From contig JAOUOM010000220.1 in the NCBI GenBank assembly GCA_029880385.1, positions 1 through 5,082 of the forward strand: a DNA stretch of 5,082 bases. The letters run 5' to 3'. A program made the position numbers and the translations under genes. This DNA comes from Cyclobacteriaceae bacterium. Lineage in GTDB: Bacteria; Bacteroidota; Bacteroidia; Cytophagales; Cyclobacteriaceae. The notes below the pieces were generated by a model. It was not told the origin of the DNA and searched no databases. It worked only from the letters and a program-made list of their open reading frames with translations. Positions 1-5,082 of the stretch are shown here, piece after piece (the first letter of the stretch is position 1; each line of letters opens with the position of its first letter).

Positions 1-2625
1 GAACTGGACGGTGCCACCATGCTTGATTTTGGGATAGAGAAAGAAGAATACAAAGTAGGGGAAAAAATTGCCCTTTCCATCCCCTCAACCCCCGGCAACC
101 GGATACTGGTAAGCCTCGAATCGGGCAGTGAAGTATTGCAGACATTCTGGGTAGAAGCCGAAAAGGAAAATACAGCCATCTCATTTGAAGCAACCAGTGA
201 AATGTCGCCAAATGTCTATGCACACCTGACCATGGTACAGCCACACGGACAGTCATCCAACGACCTGCCCATCCGATTGTATGGGGTTCAGTCCATCAAG
301 GTAGTGGATCCCTCCACCGAACTAAAACCAGTTATTGGGATGCCAAAAGAACTACAACCCGAACAACGGTATACTATCGAAATAAGTGAGGCAAACAAAA
401 AAGCGATGGCGTACACCCTGGCGGTCGTGGATGAAGGACTCCTGGATATTACCAATTTTGAAACACCCTCCCCCTGGTCTGCCTTCTTTGCGCGCGAAGC
501 CCTCGGTATCAAGACATGGGACGTGTATGATGATGTGATGGGTGCTTTTTCAGGAAAAATGGAACCCCTGCTGGCCATTGGTGGTGATGGTGAAATCGGT
601 GAAAAAGAAGAAAAAGAAGCCAACCGGTTCAAACCCGTCGTGCACTACCTGGGACCCTTTTACTTATCAGCAGGCAAAACAGCCAAACACATCCTCACCA
701 TGCCACAATACATTGGCAGTGTGAAAACCATGGTGGTTGCCGCCGGAAACGGAGCCTATGGAAAAGCCGATCAGCAAACACCGGTAAAACAACCCCTCAT
801 GGTAATGGCTACCCTGCCGCGTGTGGCCGGGCCGGGCGAATCAATGAAATTGCCGGTGAACGTGTTTGTGCTCGACAAAAAAATCAAAAACATCAGCCTG
901 AAAGTCGAATCAAAAGGAACCCTTGTGTTGCAAGGCAGCCCGACCATGACTCTTACCTTCAACGGTGAAGGCGACCAGGTAGCCTATTTTGACCTGAAGG
1001 CAAAAGAAGCCCTGGGCATGGGCAAAGTCACGGTAACGGCTACATCCGGACAGCTTTCTGCCACGTATGATGTGGAAATGAACGTGATACCCAGAAACCC
1101 CCAGGTCACCAAACTACAGGACAAAATAATTGCTGAAGGATCGCAATGGGAAACCCGCTACCAGCCTACCGGGATTCTTGGGAAAAACAAAGCATTTGTC
1201 GAATTCAGCTCCCTGCCTCCCCTCAATATCGAGCAACGACTGGGCTATCTGATCCAATACCCACACGGCTGCATTGAACAAACTACCTCTGCTGTCTTTG
1301 CCCAGCTTTTCATCAACAAACTAATGAAACTGGACAGTGACCGGGAGTCAGAAATCCAGCAAAATGTAGCGGCCGCAATCAAGCGACTGAAATCTTTCCA
1401 GCTACCGTCCGGCGGGTTCTCTTACTGGCCTGGCAACGATTACCCCAATCTTTGGGGCACCAACTATGCCGGTCATTTCCTCATTGAAGCCAAAGCCTCC
1501 GGCTATGACGTGCCCGAAAGTCTGCTGTCGTCGTGGATTGGATTTCAAACCCAAAAGGCCGAATCATGGAACGTCCAGAATAGCGACCAGGACAATGACC
1601 TTACACAGGCCTACCGGTTATATACATTGGCCAAAGTGGGCAATCCGGCCCTTGGTGCCATGAACCGCATGAAGGAACGACCCAACCTGAAAAGGGAAGC
1701 AAGCTGGCGACTTGCCCTCGCCTACGCCATTGCTGGCTATGATACACAGGCAAGGGAACTCATCGAAGGTTTGGTGACCGAACCCGATGCAGCAAACATC
1801 CACTATCGAAGTACGTTTGGCTCCCAGACACGCGATCAGGCCATGATCCTCGAAACCCTGCTGACATTAGACCAAAAAGAAAAAGCCTTTGGTATTTTAA
1901 TGAAAATTGCGGGTGAGATGGGCGAGAAAGACCGTTGGATGAGTACCCAGACAACTGCATATTGCTTCATAGCCATTGCCAAATACACCGACAAATTCAA
2001 GGTGGACGAAGAAACCAATATTGCCCTGGATTTCGGGGGAAAAACCTCTTCGCTAAAGGGAAATGATTTTGTGTACCAGGCTTCCCTTCCGGATCCGGAC
2101 AAACCGGTCAGTATCAAAATTTCAAATAAAGGAAACGCCCCCGTGTTTGCACGACTGATCCAGACCGGGATACCGATAGAAGGAACCGGGCAATCAGAAG
2201 CAGAAAACATCCGTTTCGAAATCAGTTATTATGACAAAGATGGCAGCAGCCTGGACATCAGCCGATTGCCCCAGGGTACAAATTTTACGGCCAAGGTCAC
2301 TGTGAGCAATCCCGGACTGAAAGGCCCCTACACCGAACTGGCCCTGACCCAGATATTTCCTTCGGGATGGGAAATCATCAATACACGGCTCGACGGATCC
2401 GATCAGGTAATGGAAGCAAGTGTGGCTAAATACATGGATATCCGGGATGACCGGGTGATGCATTATTTTGACCTGGCTCCCAACAAACAGGCCTCCTTTA
2501 CCGTCATGCTCAACGCTGCCTACCAGGGTTCCTATTTCCTGCCGACTGTATCGGTAGAGGCCATGTACGACAACACCATTTATGCCCGAAAGGCTGGGAA
2601 ATGGGTACAGGTAGTAGCTGAATAG
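1..2625 (+). CDS. Bacterial alpha-2-macroglobulin (YfhM-like protease trap), 5'-truncated by the window edge
   Basis: Broad-range protease inhibitor of the cell envelope. In this family a protease cuts a bait region, the protein collapses around it and an internal thioester bonds to it. The frame is open from base 1, with six codons before the first ATG at 19. Full-length bacterial A2Ms usually have about 1500-1900 residues against 874 codons here, so that ATG is internal and the N-terminal macroglobulin domains and any signal peptide lie upstream. Counting from that Met: bait-region-type domain about 1-150 (YKVGEKIALSIPSTPGNR), conserved AVVDEGLLDITNFETPSPW at 135-153, charged loop 188-203, core A2M segment from about 204, alpha-helical thioester domain about 395-660 with CIEQ at 418-421 and SGGFSYWPG at 464-472, and C-terminal macroglobulin domain about 730-868 ending in DIRDDRVMHYFDL and VEAMYDNT. 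Cys and Gln of the thioester are intact, so trapping should be covalent. pbpC follows after 1 nt. Family call firm; the true start cannot be seen. Confidence 0.94.
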   Translation, partial: ELDGATMLDFGIEKEEYKVGEKIALSIPSTPGNRILVSLESGSEVLQTFWVEAEKENTAISFEATSEMSPNVYAHLTMVQPHGQSSNDLPIRLYGVQSIKVVDPSTELKPVIGMPKELQPEQRYTIEISEANKKAMAYTLAVVDEGLLDITNFETPSPWSAFFAREALGIKTWDVYDDVMGAFSGKMEPLLAIGGDGEIGEKEEKEANRFKPVVHYLGPFYLSAGKTAKHILTMPQYIGSVKTMVVAAGNGAYGKADQQTPVKQPLMVMATLPRVAGPGESMKLPVNVFVLDKKIKNISLKVESKGTLVLQGSPTMTLTFNGEGDQVAYFDLKAKEALGMGKVTVTATSGQLSATYDVEMNVIPRNPQVTKLQDKIIAEGSQWETRYQPTGILGKNKAFVEFSSLPPLNIEQRLGYLIQYPHGCIEQTTSAVFAQLFINKLMKLDSDRESEIQQNVAAAIKRLKSFQLPSGGFSYWPGNDYPNLWGTNYAGHFLIEAKASGYDVPESLLSSWIGFQTQKAESWNVQNSDQDNDLTQAYRLYTLAKVGNPALGAMNRMKERPNLKREASWRLALAYAIAGYDTQARELIEGLVTEPDAANIHYRSTFGSQTRDQAMILETLLTLDQKEKAFGILMKIAGEMGEKDRWMSTQTTAYCFIAIAKYTDKFKVDEETNIALDFGGKTSSLKGNDFVYQASLPDPDKPVSIKISNKGNAPVFARLIQTGIPIEGTGQSEAENIRFEISYYDKDGSSLDISRLPQGTNFTAKVTVSNPGLKGPYTELALTQIFPSGWEIINTRLDGSDQVMEASVAKYMDIRDDRVMHYFDLAPNKQASFTVMLNAAYQGSYFLPTVSVEAMYDNTIYARKAGKWVQVVAE
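580..627 (+). other. Candidate bait loop of the A2M (charged linker)
   Basis: The stretch encodes GGDGEIGEKEEKEANR (residues 188-203 counted from the Met at 19). It lies between the bait-region-type domain and the core segment that begins FKPVVHYLGPFYL. In animal A2M the bait sequence occupies the equivalent place. The run is rich in Glu and Lys with Gly at its start, so it is likely flexible and exposed, and would be open to trypsin-like or Glu-specific proteases. The position is read from the sequence; the bait role is inferred from domain order. Confidence 0.4.
1270..1281 (+). other. Thioester motif CIEQ of the A2M
   Basis: Codons tgc-att-gaa-caa encode Cys-Ile-Glu-Gln within the context YPHGCIEQTTSAVF. 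The Cys side chain and the Gln carbonyl form the internal thioester of A2M and complement proteins. Eukaryotic members have CGEQ and most bacterial ones CLEQ; here Ile replaces Leu. A Tyr four residues before the Cys (YPHGC) matches the conserved tyrosine that shields the thioester in the Salmonella protein, as I recall that structure. Confidence 0.85.
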
Positions 2626-2629
2626 CATG
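2623..2629 (+). promoter_or_regulatory. A2M stop / pbpC start junction, probable translational coupling
   Basis: The A2M stop TAG (2623-2625) is separated by one C from the pbpC ATG (2627-2629). No good Shine-Dalgarno lies upstream; the best is a weak AGGT in acaggtagtagctg, which is usual for Bacteroidota. This arrangement suggests that ribosomes finishing A2M reinitiate on pbpC. A second in-frame ATG at 2663-2665 (Met13), preceded by a run of A, also leaves the membrane anchor whole and is a possible alternative start. Confidence 0.55.
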
Positions 2630-5002
2630 AAGGGCACTAACCTGATTTTCTGGCCTGAAAAAATGGCCTTCTGGAAAGTAACCGGGACAATCCTGGTTAC
2701 TTTCTTCCTTTTTATCCTGTTGTTGCCATTGCCCCGCCCGTTGTTCCGGGTGCCCTATTCCACTACCTTGCGGGCAGCTGATGGCACACTGCTAAGTGCC
2801 TCCATTGCAGGTGACGAGCAATGGCGCTTCCCTGCTTCAGATTCCATCCCCGCACGATTTGTTCAATGCCTCCTCCTCTACGAAGACGAGTACTTTCATT
2901 ACCACCCGGGCATCAACCCTGTTTCATTAATCCGGGCAACCCTTCAGAACATACGGAAAGGAAGGATCGTAAGTGGCGGCAGTACGCTCACGATGCAAAC
3001 CATCCGGCTGGCATTTGGCAACCAGTCGCGGACATTTTTTCACAAAAGCTGGGAAACATTGCTGGCACTCAAACTCGACCTGACACATAGCAAAGATGAA
3101 ATCCTGTCACTTTATGCCGCACATGCCCCATTTGGAAGCAACATCGTAGGACTCAATGCCGCCGCCTGGAGATATTACGGTCGTCCCCCCGAGCAGTTGT
3201 CGTGGGCCGAAACAGCCGCACTCGCCATTTTGCCTAACCATCCGGCTGCCGTATACCCGGGAAAAAACGAAACTACCTATAGGGAAAAAAGAGATCGGCT
3301 ATTGGAAAAACTCCATCAACGCGGAATACTGGACAAGCAGGAAACATACCTCGCGCGCCAGGAACCCCTGCCGGGTGAAATCAAACCCCTGCCCAACGAA
3401 GCCTATCACCTGCTCCATCGGGCTATGTCCGAAGGGCATTCCGGAAAAAACATCATCTCCACCCTTGATGCTTCCCTGCAAGCCAGAGCCAGGGAAAAAA
3501 TAAACCGCTATAGCCAAAAGCTAAAAGCCAATTACATCCATAATGCGGCTGCATTGATCATCGAAATTGAAACCGGAAATGCGCTGGTATATGTGGGCAA
3601 TACAGACCAGTCAGGCAACCATGGACAACATGTCGACATTGTAAATGCCCCACGAAGCCCGGGCAGTTTACTGAAACCGATCCTGTATAGTGCAGCCCTC
3701 GACGAAGGACTGATCCTGCCCGGCGAACTACTTCCGGATATCCCGATGTTTTACCAGGGTTTTGCTCCGCAAAATTTCGACAAAAAATTCAGGGGGGCCA
3801 TTCCCGCCAACGAAGCCCTGGTGAGTAGCCTCAATGTCCCCTTTGTCTACCTGTTACGTGAATATGGTATTGAAAAATTTCATCAGAAATTAAAAGACAT
3901 GGGCATGCAGTCCCTGCAAATGCCGGCTGCCCATTATGGCTTATCGCTCATCCTGGGTGGTACGGAATCTTCCTTGTGGGAAATGACCGCCTTGTATGCG
4001 GGCATGGCCCGGTCCTATTTCCGGTATCCCCAAAGGCCCTACCGACACGGATATTCCCCAACCGACTACCACCCCAATGCCTATCTTCACCTACCAGCTG
4101 AAAACGAAATTCTTGACGAATACGGCCCATTGCATGCTGCATCCATTGGTTTTGCCTTTCGGGCCATGCAACAATTACGACGACCAAATGAATCCGGTGA
4201 CTGGCAGCTATTTGGCTCTTCCCGCCCCCTGGCATGGAAGACCGGAACCAGCTTTGGATTCCGTGATGCCTGGGCCATCGGTATAAACAATCGCTACGTC
4301 GTAGGTGTATGGGCTGGTAATGCCGATGGAGAAGGTCGGCCCGGACTAACCGGTATTTTATCTGCATCTCCACTGATGTTTGACCTGTTTGACCTAGTCC
4401 CTGGCGATGCGCGCTTTGACATGACCTATGGTGGTGAAATTTCCATTTGCCCAAAAAGTGGAATGGTTGCCACACCGCATTGTGAAAACCCCCAACCAAT
4501 GAATGTTCCCGACTACATGACCGAAGGGCGACTGTGTCATTTCCACCAACCTCTTTTCCTTACAGCAGATAGCCTGCACCAGGCCACGAGTGCATGTCAT
4601 GACGTCAATCAGTTGGTTTCAAAATCGTGGTTTATCCTGCCGCCGGTTCAGGCTTGGTACTACAAGCCCTACCATGCCGACTATAAAGTACCGCCCCCTT
4701 TTATGGCCGGCTGTACCCCGCAAAACGACCGGCGTGCCATGGAGTTAATCTATCCGCGGCAATTCACCAAAGTATTCATTCCCATCGAACAGGATGGAAC
4801 CCCCGGAAGGGCAATTTTTGAGGCGGCCCACCAGTCGCCGAAGGCCATCATTTACTGGCACCTGGATGAACAATACATTGGACAGACGGAACGTGTGCAT
4901 CAAATGGGCATACAGGCTGGTCAGGGGCCACACACCCTCACCCTGATCGATGAAAAAGGAAATGAATTGATTCAGCGCTTTGAAGTACTAAACGACAGGT
5001 AA
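2627..5002 (+). CDS. pbpC: Penicillin-binding protein 1C (bifunctional glycosyltransferase/transpeptidase)
   Basis: Class A penicillin-binding protein that polymerises lipid II into glycan strands and cross-links the peptides, on the outer face of the inner membrane. Its 791 residues are close to the family norm (E. coli PbpC about 770). A short cytoplasmic tail is followed by one membrane anchor at about 19-36 (ILVTFFLFILLLPLP). The GT51 domain (about 50-235) shows EDEYFHYHPG at 86-95 with catalytic Glu86, GGSTLTMQ at 117-124, KSWE at 140-143 and KDEILSLY at 156-163. The transpeptidase domain (about 275-590) has SPGSLLKP with nucleophile Ser347 and Lys350, SLN at 401-403 and KTGT at 538-541. 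A cysteine-containing linker (about 605-700) leads to a C-terminal BiPBP_C-type beta domain (about 705-790). All catalytic residues I can check are present. Start: ATG 2627 is 1 nt after the A2M stop; Met13 (2663) is the alternative. The next Met, at 123, would lose the anchor. The A2M neighbour supports an envelope defence and repair role. Confidence 0.96.
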   Translation: MKGTNLIFWPEKMAFWKVTGTILVTFFLFILLLPLPRPLFRVPYSTTLRAADGTLLSASIAGDEQWRFPASDSIPARFVQCLLLYEDEYFHYHPGINPVSLIRATLQNIRKGRIVSGGSTLTMQTIRLAFGNQSRTFFHKSWETLLALKLDLTHSKDEILSLYAAHAPFGSNIVGLNAAAWRYYGRPPEQLSWAETAALAILPNHPAAVYPGKNETTYREKRDRLLEKLHQRGILDKQETYLARQEPLPGEIKPLPNEAYHLLHRAMSEGHSGKNIISTLDASLQARAREKINRYSQKLKANYIHNAAALIIEIETGNALVYVGNTDQSGNHGQHVDIVNAPRSPGSLLKPILYSAALDEGLILPGELLPDIPMFYQGFAPQNFDKKFRGAIPANEALVSSLNVPFVYLLREYGIEKFHQKLKDMGMQSLQMPAAHYGLSLILGGTESSLWEMTALYAGMARSYFRYPQRPYRHGYSPTDYHPNAYLHLPAENEILDEYGPLHAASIGFAFRAMQQLRRPNESGDWQLFGSSRPLAWKTGTSFGFRDAWAIGINNRYVVGVWAGNADGEGRPGLTGILSASPLMFDLFDLVPGDARFDMTYGGEISICPKSGMVATPHCENPQPMNVPDYMTEGRLCHFHQPLFLTADSLHQATSACHDVNQLVSKSWFILPPVQAWYYKPYHADYKVPPPFMAGCTPQNDRRAMELIYPRQFTKVFIPIEQDGTPGRAIFEAAHQSPKAIIYWHLDEQYIGQTERVHQMGIQAGQGPHTLTLIDEKGNELIQRFEVLNDR
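2673..2713 (+). promoter_or_regulatory. Hairpin plus T-run inside the pbpC start region (possible attenuator)
   Basis: Left arm 2673-2686 pairs with right arm 2692-2705 around the loop acaat (2687-2691). This gives 14 contiguous pairs: 12 Watson-Crick and two G-U (2673-2705 and 2684-2694). The core GAAAGTAACC / GGTTACTTTC is a perfect 10-bp inverted repeat. A run of five T follows at 2709-2713, and six A sit upstream at 2658-2663. The shape resembles an intrinsic terminator or attenuator, placed about 50 bases after the A2M stop and within codons 16-27 of pbpC. The stem is only about half G-C and the T-run starts three bases after it, so any termination would be partial. The structure is visible in the sequence; its function is inferred. 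Confidence 0.35.
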
Positions 5003-5015
5003 AGGTTTTTCTACT

Positions 5016-5081
5016 TCATTCAAATTTTCCAAAAATCCAGTTTCCACTCATGTTTTCTTCATCGGAAGTCAGAAAAGTCTC
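5016..5081 (-). CDS. Possible 3' end of a convergent gene (21 codons visible), product unknown
   Basis: Read on the minus strand from the right edge, one frame is open for 21 codons and ends in TGA at 5018-5016, giving a C-terminus of ...SDEENMSGNWIFGKFE. It would stop 13 bases from the pbpC stop, leaving a tail-to-tail junction. The composition (Asp/Glu, Gly, aromatic residues) is protein-like. However, a random frame stays open this long about one time in three, so this is only a candidate. I recognise no family in so short a tail. If it is not real, 5003-5082 is a non-coding A/T-rich spacer in which I see no promoter or strong terminator. Confidence 0.25.
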   Translation of the reverse strand, partial: ETFLTSDEENMSGNWIFGKFE

Positions 5082-5082
5082 G

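Noticed and set aside
19..21. ATG at 19 as the true start of the A2M gene
   Set aside because: The same frame is open upstream to the window edge (codons E-L-D-G-A-T), and the protein would lack the N-terminal half of the family, including its signal peptide.
2088..2099. Perfect 12-base palindrome TCCGGATCCGGA
   Set aside because: About one such palindrome is expected by chance in 5 kb. It encodes Asp-Pro-Asp-type codons in the A2M and does not extend to longer symmetry.
2464..2470. TATTTTG (also at 985-991) resembling the Bacteroidota -7 promoter box TAnnTTTG
   Set aside because: Both are one base short of the consensus spacing, fall within codons for Phe-Asp in conserved protein and have no convincing TTTG -33 element. 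I do not call an internal promoter.
2194..2637. 147-codon minus-strand open frame spanning the A2M end
   Set aside because: It is antisense to the conserved C-terminal macroglobulin domain, has no recognisable domain and overlaps the gene junction only by chance.
2651..2669. Direct repeat TGGCCT (2651-2656 and 2664-2669) flanking an A-run
   Set aside because: A six-base repeat is expected by chance and no third copy or insertion signature is present.
3948..4499. 183-codon open frame on the minus strand
   Set aside because: It is fully antisense to the conserved pbpC transpeptidase coding region. Its translation (rich in His, Arg, Trp, Gln) resembles no protein I know and looks like a shadow of the + strand codons.
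5057..5068. CTTC-ATCG-GAAG mini-hairpin as a terminator
   Set aside because: Only four base pairs with mismatched flanks and no T-run after it; too weak to call.

Overview
This is an ordinary chromosomal window, apparently from a member of the Bacteroidota. That assignment is an inference from family resemblance: the penicillin-binding protein reads like Bacteroidota PBP1C (for example YAAHAPFG in place of the proteobacterial YLNRAPFGG, and the WYYK...DYK.PPPF segment). Neither gene start has a clear Shine-Dalgarno sequence, which also fits that phylum. Base composition looks balanced and even across the window, with no island of foreign character.

Layout: almost the whole window is two large genes on the + strand. 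Positions 1-2625 hold the 3' part of a bacterial alpha-2-macroglobulin (A2M; the YfhM type), whose 5' end lies outside the window. It is followed after one base by a complete pbpC gene (2627-5002) for penicillin-binding protein 1C, a bifunctional peptidoglycan glycosyltransferase/transpeptidase. The last 80 bases contain no clear terminator. They may carry the 3' end of a gene on the opposite strand, ending at 5016. There are no RNA genes, insertion sequences, CRISPR arrays or long repeats, and no gene-free stretch over 300 bases.

How the genes work together: the yfhM-pbpC pairing is known from other bacteria, including E. coli. The usual interpretation is that the A2M traps hostile proteases that enter the envelope, while PBP1C makes or repairs peptidoglycan at the damaged site. 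The 1-nt junction (TAG-C-ATG) points to co-transcription and probably coupled translation.

I did not find an undescribed system here. The least expected signal is a 14-bp hairpin with a 5-nt loop and a short T-run at 2673-2713, inside the first codons of pbpC. It could tune expression between the two genes. Other observations (a CIEQ thioester, a highly charged candidate bait loop and a five-cysteine C-terminal region in PBP1C) are refinements of known families.
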